64,000 bases of DNA, from the NCBI RefSeq assembly GCF_007680845.1, contig NZ_VEIY01000003.1, forward strand, positions 248,001 to 312,000, in the 5' to 3' direction. This stretch comes from Curtobacterium pusillum. GTDB lineage: Bacteria > Actinomycetota > Actinomycetes > Actinomycetales > Microbacteriaceae. Below, piece after piece: positions 30,502 through 39,662 of this stretch (its first letter is position 1; each line of letters opens with the position of its first letter). The notes beneath the pieces were generated by a model, which was not told the DNA's origin, ran no database searches, and saw only the letters and a list, made by a program, of their open reading frames with translations. Both the position numbers and the translations under genes were made by a program.

Positions 30502-31464
30502 TCAGACGACGGCGGGCAGCCCGAGCAGCAGCCGGATGTCGCGGTCGTCCTGGCGCATCTGGGCGGCCAGCTCGTCCATCGACTCGAACTTCACCATGCC
30601 CCGCACGTAGGACACGAACAACACGGCGATCGTCTCGCCGTACAGGTCGATGTCCACGTCGAGCAGGTGCGCCTCGATCTGCTTCGCCGGGACCCCTTCG
30701 AACGTCGGGTTGTTGCCGACCGACACGGCGGCCGGGTACACCGTGCCGTCGTGCAGGACCCGGGCGGCGTAGACGCCGTCGGCCGGGACGAAGCCTTCGC
30801 ACTTCGGGTCGAGGTTCGCCGTCGGGTACCCCATCGCCCGGCCGCGTTCGTTCCCGTGCACCACGACGCTGCGCACGGCGTGTTCGCGTCCGAGGAGCCG
30901 CGCGGCCTCGGCGACCCGGCCGTCGCCGAGGAGCTCACGGATCCACGTGGACGACACGCGCCGCTCGCCATCGGGTCGGACGTCGTCGACGAGGTCGACG
31001 TCGTCGATGAGCTCGACCCGGAAGCCGTGCTGCTCGCCGAGCGTCCGGAGGAGGGCGACGTCCCCCGCGCCCTTGGCTCCGAAGCGGAAGTCGCTGCCGA
31101 CGAAGACGAGCCGGGCGTGCAGGGTGTCGACGAGGATCTCGGACACGAACGCTTCGGGGGTCTTCGATTGCAGCTCGTGGTCGAACCGGAGGAGCAGGGT
31201 CGCGTCGACCCCGACGGCCTCGAGCAGCTCGCGCCGCTGGGCGATGCTCGTCAGCGCCGGCGGGACCCGTTGCGGATCGATGACGTCGAGGGGGTGGCGG
31301 TCGAACGTCACCACGGTCGAGACCAGGCCGTCCTCGTGCGCCGCGCGCTCGAGGTGGGCGATCACGGCGCGGTGCCCGACGTGGACGCCGTCGAACTTCC
31401 CGATCGTGACCGCGCTCGGACCGAAGCCCTGCGCCACGTCGGCGGTGTCGTCGTAGAACTGCAC
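30502..31464 (-). CDS. ribF: Bifunctional riboflavin kinase / FAD synthetase
   Basis: 320 residues. Converts riboflavin to FMN and FMN to FAD. N-terminal nucleotidyltransferase domain: VTIGKFDGVHVGHRAVI, VVTFDRHPLDVI, FVGSDFRFGAKGAGD and STWIRELL. C-terminal kinase domain: GNERGRAMGYPTANL, PADGVYAARV and SVGNNPTF. GTG at 31464 is chosen because a TAGGGA box lies 5 nt upstream and homology begins at VQFYDD. Next to truB, a common actinobacterial pairing, but separated from it here by two membrane-protein genes. Confidence 0.95.
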   Translation of the reverse strand: MQFYDDTADVAQGFGPSAVTIGKFDGVHVGHRAVIAHLERAAHEDGLVSTVVTFDRHPLDVIDPQRVPPALTSIAQRRELLEAVGVDATLLLRFDHELQSKTPEAFVSEILVDTLHARLVFVGSDFRFGAKGAGDVALLRTLGEQHGFRVELIDDVDLVDDVRPDGERRVSSTWIRELLGDGRVAEAARLLGREHAVRSVVVHGNERGRAMGYPTANLDPKCEGFVPADGVYAARVLHDGTVYPAAVSVGNNPTFEGVPAKQIEAHLLDVDIDLYGETIAVLFVSYVRGMVKFESMDELAAQMRQDDRDIRLLLGLPAVV

Positions 31465-31469
31465 GTGGG

Positions 31470-31475
31470 TCCCTA
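31470..31475 (-). promoter_or_regulatory. Candidate -10 box of a leaderless ribF transcript
   Basis: TAGGGA, 5 nt before the ribF GTG. Its TAG doubles as the stop codon of the upstream membrane-protein gene. Confidence 0.3.
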
Positions 31476-31916
31476 CTCGCCGGCCGGAACGGAGGACGGG
31501 GTGGTGTCGGCGGTGACGGCGGCCCGGTGGTGCTTGCGGAGCCACCAGAGGCCCGCGATCGGCAGCACGAGCGGCGCGAAGGCGTACCCGAGGCCGTAGT
31601 ACGACCAGATGGTGTCGTCGGGGAACAGCTGGCGATCGACCAGGGAGAGCGTGCCGATGACGAGCACGCCCGTCATCTCGAACCCGATCGTGACGCACGC
31701 CACCCGGTACCAGGACCGACCGGGCACGATGAGGGCGATCATCGCGACGATGTAGACCACCGCCGCGACGGCGCTCAGCGTGTACGCGAACGGTGCGAAC
31801 GAGAACTTCTCGATGATCTGCACGACGCTGCGTCCGGTCGCCGCCAGCGCGAGGATGCCGTAGACGGCGATGAGGACGCGGCCGATGCCGGTCGCGAGTG
31901 AGGATCTGGTCGCCAT
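31473..31916 (-). CDS. Four-helix integral membrane protein, unknown function
   Basis: 147 residues with four predicted membrane helices: near 10-28 (RVLIAVYGILALAATGRSV), 40-63 (YTLSAVAAVVYIVAMIALIVP), 70-90 and 104-125. Short loops and no catalytic motif. ATG at 31916 lies 7 nt after a TAGGAT box, implying leaderless translation. Homologues of this kind occur beside truB and ribF in related bacteria, to my knowledge without assigned function. Confidence 0.75.
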   Translation of the reverse strand: MATRSSLATGIGRVLIAVYGILALAATGRSVVQIIEKFSFAPFAYTLSAVAAVVYIVAMIALIVPGRSWYRVACVTIGFEMTGVLVIGTLSLVDRQLFPDDTIWSYYGLGYAFAPLVLPIAGLWWLRKHHRAAVTADTTPSSVPAGE

Positions 31917-31923
31917 TGCACCG

Positions 31924-31929
31924 ATCCTA
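31924..31929 (-). promoter_or_regulatory. Candidate -10 box of a leaderless membrane-protein gene
   Basis: TAGGAT on the minus strand, a near-consensus actinobacterial -10, 7 nt before the ATG at 31916; no ribosome site in the gap. Confidence 0.5.
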
Positions 31930-31961
31930 CCGACGGCGCAGCCGTCCCATGACGCCACGGG

Positions 31962-32327
31962 TCAGTTCAGCGCGAACCAGATCTGGTACATCCGGTAGAC
32001 CATGACCGCGACGGTGAACGCGCCGGCGCCGAGGACGACCGTGCTCCACTTCGTCCGGTCGATGAGCGCCCAGACGATCGTCGCCGGCGGGACGAGGAGC
32101 ACCGAGACGGCGTACACGCCGAACTCGAGCGCGTTGCCCACCGGCGGGCTGCCGACCGCGGGGAGCACGAGGGAGATGACGCCCTGGGCGATCAGCAGCA
32201 GCTCGACGAGCACGAGTGACCCGACCGTGTAGTCGTTCGGCTTCCAGCCGATGAACCCGACGACGACGGCGAAGAGTCCGGCGACGACGGCGATCACGAG
32301 CTGGACCCACATGAACCACTCGATCAC
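31962..32327 (-). CDS. Small integral membrane protein, unknown function
   Basis: 121 residues with about four hydrophobic helices: residues 5-26 (FMWVQLVIAVVAGLFAVVVGFI), 36-57 (VGSLVLVELLLIAQGVISLV), 67-88 and 96-115. No recognised family motif. The GTG at 32327 overlaps the truB stop by 4 bp, so it is translationally coupled to truB. It ends 45 bp before the start of the next membrane-protein gene. Confidence 0.75.
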   Translation of the reverse strand: MIEWFMWVQLVIAVVAGLFAVVVGFIGWKPNDYTVGSLVLVELLLIAQGVISLVLPAVGSPPVGNALEFGVYAVSVLLVPPATIVWALIDRTKWSTVVLGAGAFTVAVMVYRMYQIWFALN

Positions 32328-33262
32328 GCGTTCGCTCCTGCCGTCGGGAAGTTGGTGATGACGCGGAGCAGCCCGCGTCGGACCGAGACGAGACCGACGA
32401 GGCGGTCCCCCTCGGTCGCGACGGCCGCCACGGGCCCGTCGGTGTCCGGGTGGTCCGCCGCCACGCGCTTGCCGTCCGCGAGGTCCTTCGCCGCGGCACG
32501 GTCGAGCGCCACGGCGGGGAAGAGCGTGCGGGCGACGTCGACCGGACGCGCCAGCGCCGCGCGGACGTCGACGCCGTCGTCCTCGAGGTCGATCGCGTCG
32601 TCGACGTGGAAGGGGCCGACCTCGGTCCGACGGAGGGCGGTGAGGTGGGCGCCGGTGCCGAGCGCTGCGCCGACGTCCCGGGCGAGGGCCCGGACGTAGG
32701 TGCCCGACGAACACGTCACCACGACGTCGAGGTCGACCACGGCCACGTCGCTGCCGTCGACCGACACGACGCGGTCGTTCCGGCCGGTCACGTCGAAGCG
32801 GGAGACGGTCACGACCCGCGACTGCAGGACGACGTCCTCGCCCTTGCGGGCGAGCTCGTACGCGCGTCGGCCGTCGACCTTGATCGCGCTCACCGTCGAC
32901 GGGACCTGCGCGATCTCGCCACGCTGGGCGGCGACCGCTGCCTCGACGGCGGCGTCCGACACGTCGGCGTCGGCGGTGCCCACGGCGGCCGTGGGCGCGC
33001 CGTCCGCATCGTCCGAGTCGGTCGCCACACCGAGCCGGATGGTCGCGGTGTAGGTCTTCCCGAGCCCGACGAGGTGGGTCAGCAGCCGGGTCGACGGGCC
33101 GATGCCGAGGAGCAGCAGCCCCGTCGCCATCGGGTCGAGGGTGCCGGCGTGGCCGACCTTCTTGAGACCCAGCCGACGTCGGGCGATCGAGACGACCCGG
33201 TGGCTGGAGATCCCCTGCGGCTTGTCGACGAGGAGGATGCCGTCGGGCGCGGTTTCGAGCAC
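32324..33262 (-). CDS. truB: tRNA pseudouridine(55) synthase
   Basis: 312 residues. Makes pseudouridine 55 in the T-loop of all tRNAs. The catalytic Asp sits in GHAGTLDPMATGLLLLGIG; other marks are ILLVDKPQGISSHRVV, KTYTATIRLG, SAIKVDGRRAYELAR and VTCSSGTYVRALARDVGAALG. The C-terminal part carries a PUA-like extension (VAVATEGDRLVGLVSV). GTG start at 33262 with TAATCT 6 nt upstream. Confidence 0.96.
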   Translation of the reverse strand: MLETAPDGILLVDKPQGISSHRVVSIARRRLGLKKVGHAGTLDPMATGLLLLGIGPSTRLLTHLVGLGKTYTATIRLGVATDSDDADGAPTAAVGTADADVSDAAVEAAVAAQRGEIAQVPSTVSAIKVDGRRAYELARKGEDVVLQSRVVTVSRFDVTGRNDRVVSVDGSDVAVVDLDVVVTCSSGTYVRALARDVGAALGTGAHLTALRRTEVGPFHVDDAIDLEDDGVDVRAALARPVDVARTLFPAVALDRAAAKDLADGKRVAADHPDTDGPVAAVATEGDRLVGLVSVRRGLLRVITNFPTAGANA

Positions 33263-33268
33263 CAGGCG

Positions 33269-33274
33269 AGATTA
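33269..33274 (-). promoter_or_regulatory. Candidate -10 box of a leaderless truB transcript
   Basis: TAATCT, 6 nt before the truB GTG at 33262; no ribosome site between them. Confidence 0.4.
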
Positions 33275-33290
33275 CCAGCGCGCTGGCGGG

Positions 33291-33737
33291 TCAGCAGGCG
33301 TCGTTCCACTCCCGTCGGGGGTGGTCCGGGTCGGTGACGTCGAGCACGGCCGAGGCGGCGATCTTGACGTCCGCCCGGCGCTCGAGCCGCCCGGTCTCCT
33401 GCTCCACCCACAGCGACCAGCGCCACAGACCGCGCGCGCCCGGGGCGAGCGTGCCGTGCCCGTGCACCACGAGGACGCCCGCTCCGGCACCCGTCGTGCG
33501 GAACGGCGTGACGAGGTCGGCGCGGAGGACGTCGACGTCGCCGGAGGGTGCTGCAGCGGCCATCGCGGAGACGCCGTGCTGTTCGAAGCCGGCGACGAGC
33601 CCGGCGGCGACCCGCTCGAGGTCGGTGCCGTCCTGTCCGTCGACGCCGACGACCGTGCGGTTCGTGCCGACCTGCGCGATCACCTCGGCCGCGATCGCGG
33701 CCATCGTGTCCGTTTCCTGGGGTGCCCAACGTGCCAT
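33291..33737 (-). CDS. Uridine-kinase-like protein with degenerate P-loop
   Basis: 148 residues. The start of the core, VVGVDGQDGTDLERVAAGL, aligns with the P-loop region of uridine-kinase-like proteins (VxGIDGxDGSGKTT), but the GK[ST] that binds phosphate is gone (GTDLE instead). The end, VLDVTDPDHPRREW, resembles the DNSDPxxPR tail of the same group, and VLVVHGHGTLAPGARGLW resembles their Walker B strand. The lid and substrate helices are shortened. I infer a catalytically dead or repurposed paralogue. ATG at 33737 sits 6 nt from a TACGGT box that overlaps the divergent mutY promoter. Confidence 0.6.
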   Translation of the reverse strand: MARWAPQETDTMAAIAAEVIAQVGTNRTVVGVDGQDGTDLERVAAGLVAGFEQHGVSAMAAAAPSGDVDVLRADLVTPFRTTGAGAGVLVVHGHGTLAPGARGLWRWSLWVEQETGRLERRADVKIAASAVLDVTDPDHPRREWNDAC

Positions 33738-33743
33738 GCACCC

Positions 33744-33753
33744 ACCGTAGGCT
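33744..33753. promoter_or_regulatory. Overlapping divergent -10 boxes
   Basis: Minus strand TACGGT (33744-33749) faces the gene at 33737; plus strand TAGGCT (33748-33753) faces mutY. The two hexamers share two bases, so polymerase could occupy only one at a time. Confidence 0.45.
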
Positions 33754-33766
33754 GTCGTGGTGAACG

Positions 33767-33783
33767 CGAGCCGCGCCTCCAGA
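33767..33783 (-). repeat. Dispersed 17-bp motif, copy 3
   Basis: On the minus strand TCTGGAGGCGCGGCTCG, one mismatch from the copies at 812 and 17079. It lies just before the preferred mutY start. Confidence 0.45.
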
Positions 33784-33816
33784 CCGATCGTGGACGACCC
33801 AACGGAGGCGAGCGCT

Positions 33817-34707
33817 GTGGAGGACCGATCCGTCCCGGACATCGCGACGCCGTTGATCGCCTGGTTCCGCGAGTCGGCTCGCGACCTCCCGTGGCGTCGC
33901 CCCGGCTTCCCCGCGTGGGGGACGCTGGTCAGCGAGATCATGCTGCAGCAGACGCAGGTCGCTCGCGTCGTGCCCCGACTGGAGGCGTGGCTCACCCGGT
34001 GGCCGACACCTGCGGACCTCGCGGCGTCACCTCCCGGCGACGCGGTCCGTGCGTGGGACCGGCTCGGCTACCCGAGACGCGCGCTCGCGCTGCACGCGGC
34101 GGCGACGGCGATCGCCGAGCAGCACGGCAACGTCGTGCCGCGGGACGTCGACGCGCTCCTGGCCCTGCCCGGCATCGGCGACTACACCGCCCGAGCCGTC
34201 GCGGTGTTCGCGTACGGGGACCGGCACCCCGTCGTCGATGTGAACGTCCGCCGGGTGTTGGCCCGCGCCGTCCTCGGCCGGGGCGAGCCGGGTCCGGCGA
34301 AGGCGAAGCAGGACCTCCCGCTCATGGAGTCGGTGCTGCCGGCGGAGCGCGACGCGGCCGCCACGACGAACGCCGCCGTGATGGAGCTCGGAGCGCTCGT
34401 GTGCGTCGCCCGCTCCCCCGCGTGCGACGCGTGTCCGATCGCCGACCGGTGCGCGTGGCGTGCCGCCGGGTACCCGGAGCACGAGGGACCCCGGGCACCG
34501 AAGCAGTCTCGCTTCGCCGGCAGTGACCGGCAGGTGCGGGGGCTCATCATGGCCGAGCTCCGCGCGAGCGACGTCCCGGTCACGCGCGACGAGATCGAGC
34601 CGGTGTGGCCGGACGCCGAGCAGCGCGACCGGGCGCTCGCGTCGCTCCTGGGCGACGGACTGGCCGTCGGGGACGACGCGAGCGGCTACCGGCTGCCGGA
34701 GGGCTAG
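33817..34707 (+). CDS. mutY: A/G-specific adenine glycosylase
   Basis: 296 residues from GTG 33817. Removes adenine mispaired with 8-oxoguanine. Catalytic Glu in SEIMLQQTQVARV, helix-hairpin-helix LPGIGDYTARAV, catalytic Asp in VVDVNVRRVLARAVLG, and the 4Fe-4S cysteines CVARSPACDACPIADRC. A short C-terminal domain follows, smaller than the MutT-like domain of E. coli MutY. GTG 33817 is preferred because GGAGG lies 8 nt upstream; a frame from GTG 33757 adds 20 poorly conserved residues over a dispersed repeat but has its own -10-like box, so both starts may be used. Confidence 0.93.
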   Translation: MEDRSVPDIATPLIAWFRESARDLPWRRPGFPAWGTLVSEIMLQQTQVARVVPRLEAWLTRWPTPADLAASPPGDAVRAWDRLGYPRRALALHAAATAIAEQHGNVVPRDVDALLALPGIGDYTARAVAVFAYGDRHPVVDVNVRRVLARAVLGRGEPGPAKAKQDLPLMESVLPAERDAAATTNAAVMELGALVCVARSPACDACPIADRCAWRAAGYPEHEGPRAPKQSRFAGSDRQVRGLIMAELRASDVPVTRDEIEPVWPDAEQRDRALASLLGDGLAVGDDASGYRLPEG

Positions 34708-35159
34708 GCGCGCGCCTCGTCCTCGTCGGCGTCGTCCTCGTCCTCGTCGTGCTTGTACGGGTCGGCGTCGCCGGCGTACTGCGCTCCGGCCGAGGCGGCC
34801 CGGACCTGCTCGTCGCGGAGCTGGGCCTGCACGAGCAGGTCCTCCATGTGCGCCGAGGTCTCCGGGAGGGCGTCGGCGATGAACTCGAGCGACGGCGTGA
34901 GCCGCGCGGTGATGTTCTTGCCGACCTCGGAGCGGAGCATGCCGGTCGCAGCCTTGAGTGCAGCGGCCGAGTCGGCGCGCTCCTCGTCGGTGCCGTACAC
35001 CGTGTAGAAGACCGAGGCGTGCTGCAGGTCACCGGTGACCCGGACGTCGGTGATGGTCACGAAGCCAAGCCGGGGGTCGCGGAGCCCCTTGTCGAGCCGA
35101 CGTGCGACGACTTCCTTGATGCGGTCCGCCATCTTGCGGGCGCGCTGCGGATCGGCCAT
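34704..35159 (-). CDS. rbfA: Ribosome-binding factor A
   Basis: 151 residues. Helps mature the 16S rRNA 5' end in the 30S subunit. The KH-like core is clear: ARKMADRIKEVVARRL, DPRLGFVTITDVRVTGDLQHASVFYTVYG and LRSEVGKNITARLTPSLEFIAD. The tail is strongly acidic (KHDEDEDDADEDEARA). ATG at 35159 has AGGAGG 6 nt upstream. Its stop codon and that of convergent mutY are the two strands of one CTAG. Confidence 0.96.
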   Translation of the reverse strand: MADPQRARKMADRIKEVVARRLDKGLRDPRLGFVTITDVRVTGDLQHASVFYTVYGTDEERADSAAALKAATGMLRSEVGKNITARLTPSLEFIADALPETSAHMEDLLVQAQLRDEQVRAASAGAQYAGDADPYKHDEDEDDADEDEARA

Positions 35160-35200
35160 GGGTGCCTCCTGTGGAGATGTCTGCTTCGTGGAACGGGGCA

Positions 35201-35234
35201 GGGCCCCGGCCTCCCGTGAAGGAGGCCGGGGCCC
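35201..35234 (-). terminator. Hairpin between infB and rbfA
   Basis: Perfect 14-bp stem, arms 35201-35214 and 35221-35234, with a 6-nt loop, starting 15 bp past the infB stop. No U-run follows. It may reduce read-through into rbfA or act as an mRNA processing or stability element. Confidence 0.75.
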
Positions 35235-35248
35235 AGGGTACCGAGCGA

Positions 35249-38110
35249 CTAGTCGCGCGGCTTCTCGACGAGCTCGGTGGTCTCGATCTCGTCGCCGATC
35301 TGGATGTCGTTGAACTTGCCCAGACCGATACCGGCTTCGAAGTCCGTGCGGACCTCGGTCACGTCGTCCTTGAAGCGACGCAGCGACTCGATGGCGAGAC
35401 CATCGGCGAGCACCACGCCTTCGCGGATGACGCGCGCCTTGGCGTTGCGCGTGATCGTGCCGGACCGGACGATGACACCGGCGATGTTGCCGAACTTCGA
35501 GGAGCGGAACACCTCGCGGATCTCGGCGACACCCGACTGGACCTCTTCGTACTCGGGCTTGAGCATGCCCTTGAGGGACTGCTCGATGTCCTCGAGTGCG
35601 TTGTAGATGACCGAGTAGAAGCGCACGTCGATGCCTTCGCGCGCCGCACGTTCACGGGCCTTGACGTCCGGACGGACGTTGAAGCCGATGACGATGGCGT
35701 TGTCGATCGTGGCCAGGTCGATGTCCGACTCGGTGATCGCGCCCACACCGCGGTGCAGGATGCGGAGCTGGACGCTGTCGTCGACCTCGATGTCCAGGAG
35801 CGACTGCTCGAGTGCCTCGACGGCACCAGAGACGTCACCCTTGATGATGAGGTTGAGCGAGTCGACCTTGCCCTCTTCGAGCGCACGGGTGAAGTCCTCG
35901 AGCGAGATGCGCTTGCGGGCCTTGGCCAGCTGGGCGTTGCGCTCGGCGGCTTCACGCTTCTCAGCGATCTGACGGGCCGTACGGTCCTCTTCGGTGACGA
36001 GGAACGTGTCACCGGCGCGGGGCACCGAGGACAGACCCTGCACCTGGACCGGGCGGCTCGGCGTCGCGGCCTTGACCGCCACACCGTTCTCGTCGGTCAT
36101 CGCACGGACGCGGCCGTAGGCCGTCCCCGCCACGATGGCGTCACCGACGTGCAGCGTCCCGGACTGGATGAGCACGGTCGCGACCGCACCGCGTCCCTTG
36201 TCGAGACGGGCTTCGATCGCCACACCGCGGGCGTCCTTGTCGGGGTTCGCACGCAGGTCGAGCCCGGCGTCGGCCGTGAGCAGCACGGCGTCCAGGAGGT
36301 CCTGGATGCCGATGTTCTGCCGCGCGGACACGTCGACGAACATGACGTCGCCGCCGTACTCCTCAGCCACCAGGTTGTACTCGGTGAGCTGCTGGCGGAC
36401 CTTGGCCGGGTTCGCGCCTTCCTTGTCGATCTTGTTCACCGCGACCACGATCGGCACACCGGCCGACTGCGCGTGGTTCAGCGCCTCGATCGTCTGGGGC
36501 ATGATGCCGTCGTCCGCCGCGACCACGAGGATCGCGATGTCCGTCACCTGGGCACCACGGGCACGCATGGCCGTGAAGGCCTCGTGACCCGGGGTGTCGA
36601 TGAAGGTGATCGGGCGGTCGATGCCCTCGTGCTGCGCGACGATCTGGTAGGCACCGATGTGCTGGGTGATGCCACCGGCCTCGCCCTCGACGACCTTCGA
36701 GTTGCGGATCGCGTCGAGGAGGCGGGTCTTGCCGTGGTCGACGTGGCCCATGACGGTGACGACCGGCGGGCGCTGCTGCAGCACGTCGTCGTCCTCGTCC
36801 TCGAGCTCGGCTTCGAGGTCGATGTCGAAGCCCTCGAGGAGCTCCTTGTCCTCGTCCTCCGGCGAGACGATCTGGATCTTGTAGCCCAGTTCCTCGCCGA
36901 GGACCTCGAACGTGGCCTCGTCCAGCGACTCGGTCGCGGTCGCCATCTCACCGAGGTGGAACAGCACCGTCACCAGGTTGCCGGGGCTCGCGTCGATCTT
37001 GTCCGCGAAGTCCGAGATGCTCGCACCGCGACGGAGACGGACGATCGTGCTGCCGTCGCCGCGCGGGACCTGCACACCGCCGAGCGACGGCGCCTGCCGC
37101 ATCTCGTACTCGGCGCGCTTCGTCCGCTTCGACTTGCGGGCACGGCTCTTGCCGCCACCGCGACCGAAGGCACCAGCGGTACCGCCGCCGGGTCCACGAC
37201 CACGGCCGCCGCCACCGGCGGGACGCGGGCCGCTGAAGGCCGGACGCGGGAAGCCGCCACCGGCACCACCGGCACCACCCGGACGGCCACCGGGGCCGCC
37301 TCGGCCGCCACCCTGGCCCGGGCGCTGCCCGAAGCCGGGGGCGCGGTTCGCCTGACCGGGACCACCCGGACGCGGAGCGCCGGGACGCGGGACACCCGGA
37401 CGCGGCGGAGCCGGACGCGGGATCCCGTTGCCACCACCGGCACCGGCCGCGGGACGCTGGCCCATGCCCTGGTTCGACGAGTACGGGTTGTTGCCGGGGC
37501 GCGGCGGGCGCGAGCCCATGCCCTGGCTGGACGCGTAGGGGTTGTTGCCGGGACGTGCGCCCGGCTTCGGGCCACCCGGCTTCGGGCCGGCTGCGGAACC
37601 CGGCTTCGGGGCGCCGCCGGGCTTGACGGCGTCGTCCTTCGACTCGGGCTGGGCACCGGCGGTCGGGGTCTGCTGGGACGCGGCCTTCTCGGCGGCGGCC
37701 TTCTCAGCAGCCGCGGCCTTCCGCGCAGCCTCGGCCTCGGCCTGGCGCTGCGCGACGGACTTCGGGGCGGCCGGGGTGGGCACGTCGGAAGCGGGTGCCT
37801 GCGCGGCGGGCTCCGGGGTCGGTTCCGGGGTGGGAGCCGGACGGGCGGGCCCGGGGCGGGGGCCGCCGGGCTTGGGTGCGCCGGACTTCGGCGCTGCCGT
37901 CCCTGCGGGGGCGCTCGGCGCGGCGGCCGCGGGCTTCGACGCCGAAGCGCCGTCCGCCTGCAGGGCAGCGCGGAGCTTGCGCGCGACGGGGGGTTCGACG
38001 GACGAGCTCGGGCCCTTGACGAATTCGCCGAGTTCCTTGAGCTTCTCCATTGCGGTCTTGCTGTCGACACCGAGTTCGGATGCGATCTCGTGTACGCGTG
38101 GTTTTGCCAC
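35249..38110 (-). CDS. infB: Translation initiation factor IF-2
   Basis: 953 residues. GTPase that brings initiator tRNA to the 30S subunit. IF2_N domain at the start ([25 protein letters not shown]), then about 320 residues of Pro/Gly/Ala-rich disorder, including a 17-residue unit present twice ([34 protein letters not shown]). G domain: [20 protein letters not shown] and the SARQ region; domains II-IV follow, ending [15 protein letters not shown]. The GTG start has GGAG 6 nt upstream. The long low-complexity linker is usual in actinobacteria. Confidence 0.97.
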   Translation of the reverse strand: MAKPRVHEIASELGVDSKTAMEKLKELGEFVKGPSSSVEPPVARKLRAALQADGASASKPAAAAPSAPAGTAAPKSGAPKPGGPRPGPARPAPTPEPTPEPAAQAPASDVPTPAAPKSVAQRQAEAEAARKAAAAEKAAAEKAASQQTPTAGAQPESKDDAVKPGGAPKPGSAAGPKPGGPKPGARPGNNPYASSQGMGSRPPRPGNNPYSSNQGMGQRPAAGAGGGNGIPRPAPPRPGVPRPGAPRPGGPGQANRAPGFGQRPGQGGGRGGPGGRPGGAGGAGGGFPRPAFSGPRPAGGGGRGRGPGGGTAGAFGRGGGKSRARKSKRTKRAEYEMRQAPSLGGVQVPRGDGSTIVRLRRGASISDFADKIDASPGNLVTVLFHLGEMATATESLDEATFEVLGEELGYKIQIVSPEDEDKELLEGFDIDLEAELEDEDDDVLQQRPPVVTVMGHVDHGKTRLLDAIRNSKVVEGEAGGITQHIGAYQIVAQHEGIDRPITFIDTPGHEAFTAMRARGAQVTDIAILVVAADDGIMPQTIEALNHAQSAGVPIVVAVNKIDKEGANPAKVRQQLTEYNLVAEEYGGDVMFVDVSARQNIGIQDLLDAVLLTADAGLDLRANPDKDARGVAIEARLDKGRGAVATVLIQSGTLHVGDAIVAGTAYGRVRAMTDENGVAVKAATPSRPVQVQGLSSVPRAGDTFLVTEEDRTARQIAEKREAAERNAQLAKARKRISLEDFTRALEEGKVDSLNLIIKGDVSGAVEALEQSLLDIEVDDSVQLRILHRGVGAITESDIDLATIDNAIVIGFNVRPDVKARERAAREGIDVRFYSVIYNALEDIEQSLKGMLKPEYEEVQSGVAEIREVFRSSKFGNIAGVIVRSGTITRNAKARVIREGVVLADGLAIESLRRFKDDVTEVRTDFEAGIGLGKFNDIQIGDEIETTELVEKPRD

Positions 38111-38184
38111 TGTTCTCCTTCACGGGTCCCACCCCGTGAAGGGGCAGGACTCAATGGATGACGGGTCTCATTTCGAGCCGCTCA

Positions 38185-38499
38185 TCAGTTGTCCATAAGC
38201 CGTTCAGCCTGTTCTGTCGTGTCCTGGTGTCCGCCCGACTGCGCGGCTTCGAGGCCGTGCAGGTGGTCGAGCACTGCGGACGTGTCGGGTTCGCGATCCA
38301 GCCGGAGCGCCCGGCGGAACGCCCGGCGCTTGACGGCCAGTTCGTAGGCTTCGACGGTCGGGGTGAGCCATGCCCCCCGGCCCGGCATGACTGCCTTCGG
38401 ATCCGCCACGACTCGCCCATCGCTCAGGGCGACGACACGGAGGAGGGAGGATCGGGGAGCGCGACGACGACTGCCGATGCACGTTCTGACGGGGACCAC
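38185..38499 (-). CDS. ylxR: YlxR family RNA-binding protein (DUF448)
   Basis: 104 residues. Small RNA-binding protein found between nusA and infB; in other bacteria YlxR has been linked to RNase P and to transcription control. Family motif RTCIGSRRRAPRSSLLRVV at the start and GRGAWLTPTVEAYELAVKRRAFRRALR in the middle. The GTG at 38499 has AAGGAG 5 nt upstream. The C-terminal 35 residues are variable and acidic. Confidence 0.9.
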   Translation of the reverse strand: MVPVRTCIGSRRRAPRSSLLRVVALSDGRVVADPKAVMPGRGAWLTPTVEAYELAVKRRAFRRALRLDREPDTSAVLDHLHGLEAAQSGGHQDTTEQAERLMDN

Positions 38500-38565
38500 C
38501 TTACTCCTTGCCTCGGATCGACGCGATCCGGCACGCCCGGACCGGACGTGCCGGCAGCGAAACCG

Positions 38566-39561
38566 TCAGTCCTCGCCGTCGAGGATCGAGTCTGGCTGGA
38601 TGTCGATCCGCGCGCCCGTGAGCTTCGCGGCGAGGCGGGCGTTCTGCCCTTCCTTGCCGATCGCGAGCGACAGCTGGTAGTCCGGCACGAGGGCGCGGAC
38701 GGCCTTCGTCGAGGCGTCGAGCACGAACGCGCTCGTCACCTTCGCCGGCGACAGCGCGCTGGCGACGAAGGACGCCAGGTCGGACGAGTAGTCGACGATG
38801 TCGATCTTCTCGGCGCCGAGTTCCGTCGTGACCGCACGCACACGGGCACCGAGCTCGCCGATGCACGCGCCCTTCGCGTTCACGCCGGGCTCGTTCGCCT
38901 TCACCGCGATCTTCGTGCGGTGACCGGCCTCGCGCGCGAGCGAGGTGATCTCGACGACACCGGACGCGATCTCCGGGACCTCGAGCGCGAACAGCTTCCG
39001 GACGAGACCGGGGTGCGTGCGCGAGACGATGATCTGCGGGCCCTTGGCGCCGCGACCGACGCTCGTCACGTACACGCGGATGCGCGAGCCGTGCTTGTAG
39101 TCCTCACCGGGCACCTGCTCCTCGGGCGGGAGGATCGCTTCCACCGTGCCGAGGTCGACGTGCACCATCTTCGGGTTCGGACCCTGCTGGATCACGCCCG
39201 CGACGATGTCGCCTTCCTTGCCGCGGAACTCGCCGAGGATCTTGTCGTCGCCGATGTCGCGCAGGCGCTGGTTGATGACCTGCTTCGCGGCGAACGCGGC
39301 GATGCGGCCGAAGTCGCTCGGCTGGTCGACGGCTTCGCCGACCACGGTGCCGTCTTCGTCGCGCTCGGGGACGAAGACCGAGACCTCGCCCGACTTGCGG
39401 TCGAGCTCGACACGCGTCTGGGCGTCGACCTCTTCCTCGTTCTCGGTGCGGTGCTTCTGGTACGCCGTGAGGATGGCCTGTTCGATGATCTGGACGAGTT
39501 CGTCGAACGGGATCTCCCGCTCACGCTCCATGAGTCGCAGGACTGCGAGATCGATCTTCAC
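38566..39561 (-). CDS. nusA: Transcription termination/antitermination protein NusA
   Basis: 331 residues; actinobacterial length, without the C-terminal acidic repeats of E. coli NusA. N-terminal polymerase-binding domain (MEREREIPFDELVQIIEQAILTAYQK), S1 domain (GDIVAGVIQQGPNPKMVHVDLGTVEAILP), then two KH domains (RTHPGLVRKLFALEVPEI, KGACIGELGARVRAVTTELGAEKIDIVDY, YQLSLAIGKEGQNARLAAKLTG). The GTG has GGAGG 6 nt upstream. rimP, usually directly upstream, is absent; the preceding gene is proS. Confidence 0.96.
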   Translation of the reverse strand: MKIDLAVLRLMEREREIPFDELVQIIEQAILTAYQKHRTENEEEVDAQTRVELDRKSGEVSVFVPERDEDGTVVGEAVDQPSDFGRIAAFAAKQVINQRLRDIGDDKILGEFRGKEGDIVAGVIQQGPNPKMVHVDLGTVEAILPPEEQVPGEDYKHGSRIRVYVTSVGRGAKGPQIIVSRTHPGLVRKLFALEVPEIASGVVEITSLAREAGHRTKIAVKANEPGVNAKGACIGELGARVRAVTTELGAEKIDIVDYSSDLASFVASALSPAKVTSAFVLDASTKAVRALVPDYQLSLAIGKEGQNARLAAKLTGARIDIQPDSILDGED

Positions 39562-39662
39562 CGAGGGCCTCCGTATTCAGATGAGTCGCTCCCGCGGATG
39601 GAACTGCGCGGAAGTCGGCGACCAGACTACCGCACTGCGGGTCGCGGACCCGGCTGACGGAT

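Noticed and set aside
35162..38161. 999-codon plus-strand frame opposite infB
   Set aside because: Shadow frame; the minus strand is unmistakably IF-2 and the plus translation has only Arg/Asp/Leu-rich composition.
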